From NCBI RefSeq assembly GCF_030913635.1, contig NZ_CP133188.1, positions 2,418,001 through 2,482,000 of the forward strand: 64,000 nucleotides of DNA. Direction: 5' to 3'. The translations under genes and the position numbers were made by a program. This document shows positions 44,602 to 54,320 of this stretch, piece after piece (the stretch's first letter is position 1; each line of letters starts with the position of its first letter). This DNA comes from Sedimentibacter sp. MB35-C1 (lineage in GTDB: Bacteria > Bacillota > Clostridia > Tissierellales > Sedimentibacteraceae). Below the pieces are notes generated by a model. The model was given only the letters and a program-made list of their open reading frames with translations, had not been told where the DNA came from and did no database searches.

Positions 44602-44640
44602 TTATATTCATCTCCCTATATATTTATTTATAAATTATTT

Positions 44641-44656
44641 AGCAATTATTATGCCA
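44641..44656 (-). promoter_or_regulatory. Sigma-54 (-24/-12) promoter of nhaC-iadA
   Basis: On the minus strand TGGCATAATAATTGCT matches TGGCAC-N5-TTGCW with correct GG-to-GC spacing. It lies 40 bases before the antiporter start and next to the gene for a sigma-54 activator. Confidence 0.85.
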
Positions 44657-44680
44657 AAGCAATATATATATATACATATC

Positions 44681-44696
44681 ACTAATTTTCATTAGT
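44681..44696. promoter_or_regulatory. Candidate activator binding site upstream of the sigma-54 promoter
   Basis: ACTAAT (44681-44686) and ATTAGT (44691-44696) form an inverted repeat with four bases between, about 25 bases upstream of the -24 element. It may be the upstream activating sequence of the adjacent regulator. Confidence 0.45.
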
Positions 44697-44760
44697 TTGC
44701 AGATATTTTTTCATTTTAGCCCGACTGTTTTTGTTATCCCAGTATAATTTGATGGCTGAT

Positions 44761-44797
44761 AAAAACCATAGCATGGTTAATTATAACCAACTATGGT
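44761..44797 (-). terminator. Terminator at the end of the sigma-54 activator gene
   Basis: ACCATAG (44765-44771) pairs with CTATGGT (44791-44797) and, inside, TGGTTA with TAACCA. A run of five T follows on the minus strand. The stem overlaps the last codons. Confidence 0.85.
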
Positions 44798-46793
44798 CTG
44801 AATATTTTTCCATTACTCTTTTACCTTTTTCAGTAATTCTTGAACCCTGTTTCTTATATTCAACAATTAGCTGTTTGTCTTTTAATTCTTTCAATATTTT
44901 CCGAATTTTTCCTTCACCTATTTTTTCATCTAGTTCTGATGCCATTTCAGCAATTTTTATTCTTCCTAATGCCATATTTTCATTTTTGGCAAACAAATTA
45001 AGTACCCATATGGAATATGAATCTAAAAACACGTCGTTTGTTTTAAAAGTATTGCGCATATAGCTGTGCAGCAATGACATTCCTGCTTTCTCGCCCTCAT
45101 ATATTAATGCCAGATATTCAATAAGATTTAACATTTCTCTGACATTGCCCGGCCATTGATAATCTAATAAAAACCTTATGGTCTCCTCTTCAAAAAATTC
45201 ATTAAGAGACGTTATTTGTTTATCTGATAATTTAATATTTATAAAATGCTTTAGAAGATGCTGCACGTCATCTCTTCTTCTGCGTAAAGGGATTGTTTCT
45301 AAAGGAAGTATATTTAATCTGTAAAATAAATCCTGTCTAAACTTATTTTCTTTTATCAGTTCAATTATATTTTTATTTGTTGCGGCAATAATTCTCACAT
45401 CTACTGACAATTCATCCGCAGCTCCGATTTTTCGTATGCGTTTTTCCTCCAAAACTCTTAACAGTTTAGTTTGTATATCAATGGGAATATCTCCTATTTC
45501 ATCAATAAATATAGTACCGCCATTTGCTATCTCAAATATTCCCATTCTCCCTCCCTTTATCGCGCCGGTAAATGTACCTTCTTCATATCCAAACAATTCC
45601 GCTTCAACAAGGCTTGATGTCAAAGTTGCAATATTAATAGGAACAAATGCTTTGCTGCTCCTGTATGAATTCATATGTATGGCCTGAGCTAGTATTTCCT
45701 TGCCGGTGCCGTTTTCTCCCGTTATCAGTACGGTCCCGTCACTTCTAGAAAATTTCTGAGCCCTGCTGATCATCTCAATTACATTTGTATTGATTGTAAT
45801 ATAATCATTAAAATTATGGAGATTCCTCTGAACATATGTATTAATTCTTTGATTGTATTTTACATCTGATGCCGATAAATCCTTATTAATCTTAGCTGAA
45901 ACTATATAGCCGTATTTTTTTAAAAAATTAACTTGCCTTATTTCAACTGATACTTCTCTATTTTCTATTCTGCATACGAATTTTCCATAATCATTGATAC
46001 TAAATAAGTCCAAATTTATCATGTCACATATATTTTTTGCAAGCAGATCTTTTGTTTTAAGTCCAAATATATATCCGAATTTGGAATTTGCACTCATTAT
46101 TGTTCCTTCGCTGTTAATGAATGACACTCCATAGTCCAGATTGTTTACAATAAGCTGCAGCTTCTGTTCAGATTCACAATAAGCTTTTCTGCTTTCATCA
46201 ATTTCTTTCGAAATATCAATTATATCTCTTATATAGTCTTTTATTTGGCTATCATTTATTTGTTTTTCAATTTTTAAAACAGATGCTATTTCATGCACCG
46301 ATTGAATATCTAATATTCTTGAACCTATGTCAATCAGTTTTTCTGGTTTATAGGGAACTAATTGACTTTCTCCTGCGACAATCGTTATCTGCAAATCAGG
46401 GCATACGGCACATCCCGGATAATACGGATTATACCTTACATGATCAAGTCCAAGCTCAATAAGCTGTTCGATAGCTTCTTTTGTTGATTCGTAGCTGTCA
46501 TTAACAAACAGTACGTCTTTATTTTCGTCAATGGTTATTATTTCTTTTATGTTCTTATGATTAATAATTCTTCTTGCAATCAGTGAAGGTATATTTGAAT
46601 CTATATATCTTGAAGCCTTATTTTTGAAATGGGCGCTGGTATACAGAACTAAATCAACCTCAGGTCTCTTCGATTTCAATTCTGATACAATTACACTTTC
46701 TATATTTACACGTTTGCCAAATAGGTTTTTCAGCTGATTTGATATTATTGTTCCTGTATTTATGCCTTCGCTAATAATCAGAATTTTCTTCAT
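44781..46793 (-). CDS. Sigma-54 enhancer-binding protein with PAS and C-terminal winged-helix domains
   Basis: Starting at the ATG at 46793 (670 residues; GGCGGT upstream) the domains are: an N-terminal PrpR-like sensor (about 1-150) with a CAVC pair at 128-131, a PAS domain (about 212-300), and the AAA+ domain with Walker A GENGTGKE (359-366), the sigma-54 contact loop GTFTGA (406-411, usual GAFTGA) and Walker B IFIDE (428-432). The C-terminus is not a Fis-type helix-turn-helix but resembles a winged helix (GRIKIAEMASELDEKIGEGKIRKILKELK). It most likely activates nhaC-iadA downstream. Confidence 0.92.
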   Translation of the reverse strand: MKKILIISEGINTGTIISNQLKNLFGKRVNIESVIVSELKSKRPEVDLVLYTSAHFKNKASRYIDSNIPSLIARRIINHKNIKEIITIDENKDVLFVNDSYESTKEAIEQLIELGLDHVRYNPYYPGCAVCPDLQITIVAGESQLVPYKPEKLIDIGSRILDIQSVHEIASVLKIEKQINDSQIKDYIRDIIDISKEIDESRKAYCESEQKLQLIVNNLDYGVSFINSEGTIMSANSKFGYIFGLKTKDLLAKNICDMINLDLFSINDYGKFVCRIENREVSVEIRQVNFLKKYGYIVSAKINKDLSASDVKYNQRINTYVQRNLHNFNDYITINTNVIEMISRAQKFSRSDGTVLITGENGTGKEILAQAIHMNSYRSSKAFVPINIATLTSSLVEAELFGYEEGTFTGAIKGGRMGIFEIANGGTIFIDEIGDIPIDIQTKLLRVLEEKRIRKIGAADELSVDVRIIAATNKNIIELIKENKFRQDLFYRLNILPLETIPLRRRRDDVQHLLKHFINIKLSDKQITSLNEFFEEETIRFLLDYQWPGNVREMLNLIEYLALIYEGEKAGMSLLHSYMRNTFKTNDVFLDSYSIWVLNLFAKNENMALGRIKIAEMASELDEKIGEGKIRKILKELKDKQLIVEYKKQGSRITEKGKRVMEKYSDHSWL

Positions 46794-47123
46794 CTCATTT
46801 ACCGCCTTTATTTCTGTATATGATATAATCAATCTTTTTTTAATATATCCTAATCTTACCTCGTCTTAAGTAAATATTATAACAAATTCTTAATTTATAC
46901 AATATAAAATAAATACACGAGAAATACCACAGGATCTTTTATTCCTTTCCTATCTCCAGTGCTTTTTTACTATATCTTATATACTATTTTTTTGTTCACC
47001 CTTACCCTTAACAAAGAAATAAAAATATAACAAGGCAGATAATATATTATAATTAAATCTTGTCTGAAATATATATCATAATGACCCATACGTGTAAATA
47101 AAATATGTTATGGGGGTTGTATT
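46794..47123. other. 330-base divergent gap between the activator and ylbJ
   Basis: It contains the region before the activator start and a weak sigma-E candidate for ylbJ (47066-47094). I see no RNA element or gene in the AT-rich remainder. Confidence 0.5.
47066..47094 (+). promoter_or_regulatory. Weak sigma-E promoter candidate of ylbJ
   Basis: GAAATAT (47066-47072), 14 bases, CATACGTG (47087-47094), resembling KMATATT-N14-CATACAMT in part. ylbJ is sigma-E controlled in Bacillus, but two positions of the -10 box deviate. Confidence 0.35.
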
Positions 47124-48077
47124 ATGTTTAAGAGAAATTTTATTCCAATACTGGTTCTATTGATGATATGCTTTTTTATAGTTGAACCTGCTACTGTTTC
47201 TGATGGGGTATTTACCGGATTAAAAATTTGGGTTAACAATATTATTCCGTACCTTTTTCCCATGATGGTATTGTCAAACATACTTCTTCAATACAACTTC
47301 CTGTACAGCCTGTTCGGAAAAATGGATTTCATTTCAAATAAGCTGCTGAAAAACAAGTACGCACTTATCCCTTTTTTTATAAGCTTTGTATCAGGATATC
47401 CTTCAGGAGCCATGACAGTTAATTCTATGGCCGGTTTCAAGAGGATAAATGAAAAGCAGGCCAATTACTTGGCTGTATTCACAAATAACTGCAGCTTTCA
47501 GTTTATAGCAGGCGCGGTTTCATTCTCCATGCTTGGACATTTATACTTATATAAATACATAGCTGTTCCCCATATTTTAGGAGCAATAATACTCAGCCTG
47601 CTGATCAAAAATAATCCTTCTTCCGATCACTCCAAAAAAGTTGTAGTATCTACGGTTCCCTTTCATGCTGCATTCAGTTCCGCAATGGTTAAAGCCATAA
47701 CAGGTATACTATCTGTAGGAGGCGTAATAGTTATTTTTTCTGTGCTTTCAAGTTTTTTAAACAAAAACCTTTCTTCAGCAGCTGAAATGATATCGCTCAG
47801 CATCGGTGCAAAGGATATCATACACTCTGTGCTTGTGGGTATATTGGAAGTGACCAATGGATGCAGCATAATAGCTTCGTCCGGCTATGTTCCTTTGGAA
47901 ATTAAACTGCTTATAATCAACTTCCTAATCAGCTTTTCAGGCATGTCAGTGGTTTTTCAAACTGTTGCGGTAACAAATGAATTTAATCTGGAAATTAAAA
48001 ATTACATTTTCTACAGGTTTATTCACGGCCTTATTTCTGCCGTTCTTTCTATCATAATGTATGCTGTCATATATTAA
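47124..48077 (+). CDS. ylbJ: Sporulation integral membrane protein YlbJ
   Basis: A 317-residue polytopic membrane protein with about eight hydrophobic segments of the nucleoside-recognition fold. FISFVSGYPSGAMTVNSMAGF (about 90-110) and the later VLVGILEVTNGCSIIASSGY are typical of YlbJ, needed for heat-resistant spores in Bacillus. The plus-strand gene is followed by rnz, with 55 bases between their coding regions. GGGGGTTG precedes the ATG. Confidence 0.9.
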   Translation: MFKRNFIPILVLLMICFFIVEPATVSDGVFTGLKIWVNNIIPYLFPMMVLSNILLQYNFLYSLFGKMDFISNKLLKNKYALIPFFISFVSGYPSGAMTVNSMAGFKRINEKQANYLAVFTNNCSFQFIAGAVSFSMLGHLYLYKYIAVPHILGAIILSLLIKNNPSSDHSKKVVVSTVPFHAAFSSAMVKAITGILSVGGVIVIFSVLSSFLNKNLSSAAEMISLSIGAKDIIHSVLVGILEVTNGCSIIASSGYVPLEIKLLIINFLISFSGMSVVFQTVAVTNEFNLEIKNYIFYRFIHGLISAVLSIIMYAVIY

Positions 48078-48132
48078 TGTTGATATTGACCGAAATAATA
48101 GGTATAATAATATAAAAAACACAGGTGATGAA

Positions 48133-49041
48133 ATGATAGATATTACTCTAATCGGAACAGGCGGAATGATTCCTCTTCCTGACAGATTTCTGTCCTCTTG
48201 CTTAATAGAATACAACGGTAAATCAATTCTTATAGACTGCGGTGAGGGCACACAAATTTCCCTGCACAAGGGCAGACTGAGTATGAATAAAATTGAAACC
48301 ATACTAATTACACACTGTCACGCTGACCATATTGCAGGTCTTCCTGGACTTTTGCTTACAATCGGAAACCAAGGTAGAACGGAGCCGCTTACAATTATCG
48401 CTCCGAGAGGCAGCGCAAAATTTCTTAATTCTCTTCTTGTGGTCTGCGGATACCTTCCATACGAAATAAGAATAGCCGAACTGCATGACACAAGGCCTCA
48501 AGAATTTGAACAGATAGGCTTTAACATTACTTCTATACCCTTAAAGCACCATATTAATTGTCTGGGGTACAGCCTTGAGCTAAAATTAAAGCCCAGGTTT
48601 CAACCTGAAGCCGCAAAAAAACTCAATATACCGGTTAAATTCTGGAAAATGCTTCATAACGGGAGCAGCGTAAAAATAGATAATGACACCTTTACTCCTG
48701 AAATGGTACTGGGTGAAAAAAGAACTCCATTAAAAATTTCATATGCTACGGACACCAGACCGGTTAAGCATATTGCAGATATTGTAAAAAACTCGGATTT
48801 ATTTATATGTGAAGGAATGTACGGCGATGATGAGCAGTATAAAAATGCAACTGAAAAAATGCATATGTTATTCTCAGAAGCCGCAACCATTGCCAAAAAA
48901 GCAAATGTAAAAGAAATGTGGCTTACACATTTCAGCCCCTCTATGACAAAGCCCAGCGAATACATAAGATATGCATCAAATATATTTCCTAACACGAAAA
49001 TCGGCAAAGATCTTATGACTGTTACACTTAAGCCGGAATGA
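48133..49041 (+). CDS. rnz: Ribonuclease Z
   Basis: A 302-residue RNase Z from the ATG at 48133 (AGGTGATGAA upstream); an upstream in-frame ATG falls inside ylbJ and lacks a site. Metal motif HCHADH (HxHxDH) with LIDCGEGTQISLHKG before it; further ligands in PLKHHINCLGY, YATDTRP and MWLTHFSP. It matures tRNA 3' ends. A bidirectional terminator follows and faces the V-ATPase operon. Confidence 0.95.
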   Translation: MIDITLIGTGGMIPLPDRFLSSCLIEYNGKSILIDCGEGTQISLHKGRLSMNKIETILITHCHADHIAGLPGLLLTIGNQGRTEPLTIIAPRGSAKFLNSLLVVCGYLPYEIRIAELHDTRPQEFEQIGFNITSIPLKHHINCLGYSLELKLKPRFQPEAAKKLNIPVKFWKMLHNGSSVKIDNDTFTPEMVLGEKRTPLKISYATDTRPVKHIADIVKNSDLFICEGMYGDDEQYKNATEKMHMLFSEAATIAKKANVKEMWLTHFSPSMTKPSEYIRYASNIFPNTKIGKDLMTVTLKPE

Positions 49042-49057
49042 AATAATAAAAATATAA

Positions 49058-49087
49058 GGCTGTCACACTAATATTAGTGCGGCAGCC
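49058..49087. terminator. Bidirectional terminator between rnz and the V-ATPase operon
   Basis: GGCTG...CACTAATATTAGTG...GCAGCC (49058-49087) forms a long stem with a small mismatch region; AT-rich flanks give T-runs on both strands. Confidence 0.85.
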
Positions 49088-49094
49088 ATTATAT

Positions 49095-49709
49095 TTATAT
49101 TTTGCCTTTCAATCTTTTCAATCTGAAAAAATCTTCTCTTTCTTTTTCTTCAAGAACCTCGGTAATATATTTTACCTGTTCCTTGTATTTTGGTATCTGC
49201 ACATATCTTAATGCATTTGTTCTTTTCTTAGTTTTTTCTATTTCCTTGGCAAGCTTAAAAATTGAATTTTCAATTTCCGCAACTTCGTATATTTTTTCCT
49301 TAACAATTTGAAATTTATGTCTTGCCTCGTCAAGAGATTCATTTGAACTATAAAAACCATATGCAGGACCGGAATATTCATTTTGATTACGCTTAATTGT
49401 AGGGATATCAATACCCATAACACTTCTAAGCAATATGTCAAAAGATGCCTCGTCAGGAATGCTGTATGACATATCTTCAACATTTTTAACGCCCAAAGTT
49501 ACATTAGCCTTTTGCAAGAATTCATATGCTTCCTTAAGAACAACATAAATTTCATTGTGCATGGTTCTTGCTTTATTTACAAAAACCATCATTTCCTTAA
49601 TGAGAACATTTCTTTTTTTATCTAAAAGCTCATATCCTTTTATGGAGAGAGCCAAAGATGACTTTGCTTTAATCAGGTTCGATTTAGTTGGTGCAACCAA
49701 TACTGCCAT
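49095..49709 (-). CDS. atpD: V-type ATPase subunit D
   Basis: A 204-residue, all-helical D subunit, the central rotor shaft. It begins MAVLVAPTKSNLIKAKSSLALSIKGYELLDKKRNVLI, the family start, and ends with the heptad-rich TEVLEEKEREDFFRLKRLKG. It is the last gene of the operon, two bases after subunit B. Confidence 0.95.
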   Translation of the reverse strand: MAVLVAPTKSNLIKAKSSLALSIKGYELLDKKRNVLIKEMMVFVNKARTMHNEIYVVLKEAYEFLQKANVTLGVKNVEDMSYSIPDEASFDILLRSVMGIDIPTIKRNQNEYSGPAYGFYSSNESLDEARHKFQIVKEKIYEVAEIENSIFKLAKEIEKTKKRTNALRYVQIPKYKEQVKYITEVLEEKEREDFFRLKRLKGKI

Positions 49710-49711
49710 AA

Positions 49712-51097
49712 CTATCTCTCCCTGTCGTAATCATAATATTTTTCTATTAATTCTGTCTTAACACGATCAAGCTCTTCAACAGGAAGAATAGATAAAATAT
49801 GCCATCCTAAATCTAATGTTTCTGTAATGCTTCTGTTCTCATTTTTGCCCTGTGCAATGAATTTTCCTTCAAGCTCACGACCATATTCTAGATATAACTT
49901 ATCAATATCACTTAAATCATCTTCGCCTATAATCTGTGACAAACTTCTTATGTCCTGAACCTTTGAATATGACGCATAAATCTGACTTTGAAGATCAGCG
50001 TGGTCTTCTCTTGTAAATTCTGCACCTATACCATCCTTCATAAGACGTGATAGTGAAGGCAGAATATCAATTGGTGGGTATACGCCTTTTAGGTTAAGCT
50101 CCCTGTTTAAAACTATCTGTCCTTCAGTAATGAAGCCTGTAAGGTCAGGGATAGGATGTGTTATGTCATCATTAGGCATTGACAATATTGGAATAAGAGT
50201 TATAGAACCCTCGCAGCTCTTTAACATACCAGCTCTTTCATATATAGTTGAAAGGTCTGAATACAAGTATCCCGGATATCCTTTACGTGATGGCACTTCT
50301 TCTCTTGCTGAAGATATTTCACGAAGAGCCTCAGCATAACTGGTCATATCTGTCAATACTACAACAACGTGCATGTTATTTTTAAATGCTAAATACTCCG
50401 CAGCTGTCAAAGCACATCTAGGTGCTGATATTCTTTCAATTATCGGGTCGTCTGCTGTGTTAATATACATTGCAACGTGATCCAAAACACCTGCAGCTTC
50501 AAAGCTTTTTCTAAAGAAGTCTGCATCGTCATGTCTTACACCCATAGCTCCGAACACAACAGCAAAGTTATCACTTGTGGCGCCTTTTATCTTTGCCTGC
50601 TTTACTATCTGAGCAGCAAGATCGTTGTGAGCCATACCGTTTCCGGAGAAAATAGGAAGCTTCTGACCTCTTATAAGAGTCATAAGCGCATCTATTGCAG
50701 AAAAACCTGTCTGAATAAAGTTCTTTGGATATCTTCTTGCTACGGGATTGATAGGTCTACCGTTTATATTTTCTTTTTCTGCTGATATAATCTGGTAAGC
50801 ACCATCAATAGGCTCACCTACTCCGTTAAAGGTTCTTCCAAGAATATCCTTTGAAAGTGGTATTGTCAATGGTTCTCCGGTAAATTTAACGGAGGAATTA
50901 ACTGTAGATATGCCTGCAGTTCCTTCAAAAACCTGAGCTATAACTTTATCGCCTTCAATTTTTATTATCTTTCCTGTCCTGGTGTTTTCACTGCCTACTT
51001 TGATGTTTATAACCTCACCATAAGCAGCATCCTCAATACCGGAAAGAACTATCAAAGGTCCTTCAATTTTTTCTAATTTTAAATATTCTTTTTTCAT
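49712..51097 (-). CDS. atpB: V-type ATPase subunit B (non-catalytic)
   Basis: A 461-residue B subunit. [21 protein letters not shown] opens it, [35 protein letters not shown]-type sequence replaces the Walker A loop, and [35 protein letters not shown] is the nucleotide-binding signature. It alternates with A in the stator headpiece. It follows subunit A by about a dozen bases. Confidence 0.96.
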   Translation of the reverse strand: MKKEYLKLEKIEGPLIVLSGIEDAAYGEVINIKVGSENTRTGKIIKIEGDKVIAQVFEGTAGISTVNSSVKFTGEPLTIPLSKDILGRTFNGVGEPIDGAYQIISAEKENINGRPINPVARRYPKNFIQTGFSAIDALMTLIRGQKLPIFSGNGMAHNDLAAQIVKQAKIKGATSDNFAVVFGAMGVRHDDADFFRKSFEAAGVLDHVAMYINTADDPIIERISAPRCALTAAEYLAFKNNMHVVVVLTDMTSYAEALREISSAREEVPSRKGYPGYLYSDLSTIYERAGMLKSCEGSITLIPILSMPNDDITHPIPDLTGFITEGQIVLNRELNLKGVYPPIDILPSLSRLMKDGIGAEFTREDHADLQSQIYASYSKVQDIRSLSQIIGEDDLSDIDKLYLEYGRELEGKFIAQGKNENRSITETLDLGWHILSILPVEELDRVKTELIEKYYDYDRER

Positions 51098-51108
51098 CTC
51101 AACACTCC

Positions 51109-52878
51109 CTACTCATACTTTTGTCTCAAGTCAGCAAATGTTTCAACAATTTTATCTTTTAAAACATCCAACAACTCTATTTTATCATTCGGAATGTCAT
51201 ATTTTATCTTCAAAATATCCTGTATAATAGATTCTTTTCTTATTACAGATATAGGAATGCCTATTTTTGTACATTTTAAAGCTTCTTCATAGAATGTATC
51301 TATTGCTTTCAGCATCTTATATTGTTTTTCCAAAGTAACATAAGCATCTTCCGCGTGTAAAGCATTCTGCTGCAGGAATCCTTTCTTTATTATTCTTGCG
51401 GTTTCAAGAATAAGAGCCTGATCATTAGGTAAAACATCCTCTCCAACAAGCTGTACAATCTCATTTAATTTTTCATCTTCCTGTAAAAGAACAATCATTT
51501 TTTTCCTTAAATCAAACATGTCGCCAGCAACATTATCTTCATACCAATCGGAAAGCATTTCAACATATCCGGAATAACTTGTTAAATAGTTAATTGCCGG
51601 ATAATGCCTTGCATAAGCAAGCTTTTTGTCCAGAGCCAAAAATCCTGAAACGAACCTTTTTGTTGTTTCAGTTACTGGCTCAGAGAAATCTCCTCCAGGA
51701 GGTGAAACTGCACCGATTATTGTTATTGACGCTTTCTGTCCGTTCAGAGTATTAACACATCCGGCTCTTTCATAGAATTCAGCCAGTCTCGACGGAAGAT
51801 ATGCAGGATAGCCTTCTTCTGCAGGCATTTCTTCCAAACGTCCTGAAATTTCTCTTAATGCCTCAGCCCATCTGGACGTGGAATCAGCCATTATGGCAAC
51901 ATCATATCCCATATCTCTGTAATACTCAGCCATGGTAATACCTGTGTAAATACTTGCCTCACGTGCAGCAACAGGCATGTTTGAAGTATTTGCAATAAGA
52001 ACGGTTCTTTCCATCAACGGTCTGTTAATTCTTGGGTCAATAAGCTTCGGAAATTCTTCCAAAACATCTGTCATTTCATTTCCACGTTCTCCGCAGCCGA
52101 TGTACACAATAATATCAGCATCACCCCATTTTGCCAGCTGATGCTGTGTAACTGTTTTTCCGGTTCCAAATCCTCCGGGAAGCCCTATAGTACCTCCCTT
52201 AGCTATAGGATAAAATGTATCTATAACCCTTTGTCCTGTAATAAACGGTTTATAAATAGGAATCCTTTCTTTAATAGGTCGAGGATTTCTTACCGGCCAT
52301 TTTGTGCAAAGTGTTAAATTAACAGTTTCTGTGTTATCTTTTTCCAATACCACTATAGTATCATTTAAGGAGTATTTTCCGCTTGGTTTCACTGATTTAA
52401 CAGTACCTTTAACATTGTAAGGAACCATTATTTTATGAAGAATTCTGTATGTTTCCTGAACTGTAGCGTAAACATCGCCTGGTTTTAAGGTATCTCCTGC
52501 TTTAGCTGTTACTGTAACATCCCATTTTTTTTCTGTATCAATCGTCAAAAGACCGATACCTTCAGGTATAAAGTCTTTATTCATATCTTGAATTCTTTCC
52601 AACGGTCTTTGAATACCGTCAAAAATATTTCCTATAATTCCGGGGCCTAAAGTAACAGATAATGGCATTCCTGTTGAATAAATGCTCTCGCCGGCTTTTA
52701 ATCCCTCTGTCTCTTCATAAACCTGTACTGTTGCAACATCACCTTCAATGGATACTACCTCGCCTATAAGCTTCTGCTTTCCTACGGTAACCATTTCGTG
52801 TACCTTAAACGAACCCATATGGAGACCCTTAACAACAGGACCATTTATTGAGCTGACAACACCTTGGATATTAGCCAT
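51109..52878 (-). CDS. atpA: V-type ATPase catalytic subunit A
   Basis: The catalytic subunit, 589 residues from the ATG at 52878; the in-frame GTG at 52887 overlaps the ribosome site and is rejected. Walker A GGFGTGKT is at 235-242; the long non-homologous region (about 110-200) typical of V-type A subunits is present; [23 protein letters not shown] is the family signature. It overlaps subunit E by 8 bases. Confidence 0.97.
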   Translation of the reverse strand: MANIQGVVSSINGPVVKGLHMGSFKVHEMVTVGKQKLIGEVVSIEGDVATVQVYEETEGLKAGESIYSTGMPLSVTLGPGIIGNIFDGIQRPLERIQDMNKDFIPEGIGLLTIDTEKKWDVTVTAKAGDTLKPGDVYATVQETYRILHKIMVPYNVKGTVKSVKPSGKYSLNDTIVVLEKDNTETVNLTLCTKWPVRNPRPIKERIPIYKPFITGQRVIDTFYPIAKGGTIGLPGGFGTGKTVTQHQLAKWGDADIIVYIGCGERGNEMTDVLEEFPKLIDPRINRPLMERTVLIANTSNMPVAAREASIYTGITMAEYYRDMGYDVAIMADSTSRWAEALREISGRLEEMPAEEGYPAYLPSRLAEFYERAGCVNTLNGQKASITIIGAVSPPGGDFSEPVTETTKRFVSGFLALDKKLAYARHYPAINYLTSYSGYVEMLSDWYEDNVAGDMFDLRKKMIVLLQEDEKLNEIVQLVGEDVLPNDQALILETARIIKKGFLQQNALHAEDAYVTLEKQYKMLKAIDTFYEEALKCTKIGIPISVIRKESIIQDILKIKYDIPNDKIELLDVLKDKIVETFADLRQKYE

Positions 52879-53506
52879 TATAATCACCTGCCTCTAAAGT
52901 CTCAAATATTGTCTGCATGATATAGTCTTTGTTTTCGTCAAGAACAGAATCAATTGATAAATCAATTTTCATGCCTCTATCTTCTATTATGCATATAAAT
53001 CCGCCCTTTATATCATGCTCTATGCTAAAGCTTACATTGCAGTCAAGCTTTTTCGTAATTTCATCTTTAATGAAATCACTGTATTTACCTTGGTCATTTT
53101 TTGTTAAATAAATTGTTACATTACATTTTCCGTAATCTTTAATTTCAGCAACCAAATTGGATATTATTTTTGATAAATATAATTTATATTCATCTGATTT
53201 TATAAACTCATCTAATTTTTTATTAAATCTTTTCATAAAAATATAATAATATTTTTCTTTCAATACCATAATATCTTTTTTTATGATTACCTTTGATTTA
53301 CTTACACTTTCAGCACGCTTTGTATCTGCTCTTTTCGCCGCTCTTTCTTCTATCTCCTTCGCTTCCTTGTCTATTTCGTTCTTAGCTCTTTGATTTTTGG
53401 ATTCATATTTTTCCTTTAAATCCTTTAACTCATCGGTAAAGGACTGATCCATAGACTGATTAAGGAGCTTATAAAAAAGTTTGATTTTTTCTTCTATCGT
53501 AACCAT
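52871..53506 (-). CDS. atpE: V-type ATPase subunit E
   Basis: A 211-residue peripheral-stalk subunit. The N-terminal half is a charged coiled coil (KDLKEKYESKNQRAKNEIDKEAKEIEERAAKR), and the C-terminal half is the globular domain ending DYIMQTIFETLEAG. Sequence similarity to E subunits is modest but length, coiled coil and position between F and A support it. Confidence 0.88.
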   Translation of the reverse strand: MVTIEEKIKLFYKLLNQSMDQSFTDELKDLKEKYESKNQRAKNEIDKEAKEIEERAAKRADTKRAESVSKSKVIIKKDIMVLKEKYYYIFMKRFNKKLDEFIKSDEYKLYLSKIISNLVAEIKDYGKCNVTIYLTKNDQGKYSDFIKDEITKKLDCNVSFSIEHDIKGGFICIIEDRGMKIDLSIDSVLDENKDYIMQTIFETLEAGDYNG

Positions 53507-53515
53507 AAATCACCT

Positions 53516-53824
53516 CTATATATGAATGCCGACAGAATCTCTTATATAATTCTTTATGGCATTGTATTCTCTGATAGTACCGTGTCTATCAGGAATTTCA
53601 ATGATTAAAGGAGTCTTGGACTTTATTTTATATTCCATGTATTCATCTCTAACCATATCAACTACTTTTTCAGTAAGAATCAAGATGCCCAGATCTTGAT
53701 TCTTAACAGCTGTTTTTAATTCTTTCAACGCATTTTCTTTTGTATCGACAATGACTCCATCAATACCGACGAGTCTCATGCCTACCCAAGTATCTCTGTT
53801 ATCACTAATTAAAAAAGATTTCAT
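53516..53824 (-). CDS. atpF: V-type ATPase subunit F
   Basis: A 102-residue F subunit with the CheY-like opening FLISDNRDTWVGMRLVGIDGVIVDT and the GILILTEKVVDMVRDEY segment. F binds the D shaft and modulates the rotor. It lies between the proteolipid and E genes. Confidence 0.92.
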   Translation of the reverse strand: MKSFLISDNRDTWVGMRLVGIDGVIVDTKENALKELKTAVKNQDLGILILTEKVVDMVRDEYMEYKIKSKTPLIIEIPDRHGTIREYNAIKNYIRDSVGIHI

Positions 53825-53850
53825 ATTTACTCTCTTTTCATTTTATTCTA

Positions 53851-54288
53851 TTAAACGAACAGAATCAATATAGAAATAATCATACCATAAATAGCAATAC
53901 CTTCAGCCATACCAACGAAAATCAATGTTTTACCAAGAATTGAAGAATCCTCTGAAACGGCACCTACTGCTGATGAACCAACTGATCCAACAGCCACACC
54001 TGTACCTATAGTTGCAAGTCCTGTTGACAATGCTGCAGCTAAATATTTAAATCCTTCACCCATTGATATTCCTGTTGCCTGAGCAACTTCATTTACTGTC
54101 TCCGCAAATACATTTCCGCCTGTTATAGTTGCTATAACAGCACCTATCATTACAAGTGAAAATGCTGAAACTGTTGTTAATATTGCTTTCTTTATATTTC
54201 CTTTTTTACCGCTTTTCATTGTTTTATAGCCATATCCGATTGTTCCAACGGATATAACAGCTGCTAATAAAATAGATATCATTTGCAT
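53851..54288 (-). CDS. atpK: V-type ATPase proteolipid subunit K (c ring)
   Basis: A 145-residue proteolipid with four hydrophobic segments (about 3-21, 35-56, 80-103 and 118-145). Only the last hairpin looks like a c-subunit: ATIGTGVAVGSVGSSAVGAVSED and then GMAEGIAIYG with the ion-binding glutamate at E129. The first hairpin has no buried carboxylate. The LPGTQ-type sodium ligands known from Enterococcus NtpK are not visible, so proton specificity is a guess. AAGGAG precedes the ATG. Confidence 0.9.
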   Translation of the reverse strand: MQMISILLAAVISVGTIGYGYKTMKSGKKGNIKKAILTTVSAFSLVMIGAVIATITGGNVFAETVNEVAQATGISMGEGFKYLAAALSTGLATIGTGVAVGSVGSSAVGAVSEDSSILGKTLIFVGMAEGIAIYGMIISILILFV

Positions 54289-54320
54289 TTTTTTAACTCC
54301 TTATGTTTTATTATTCAATT

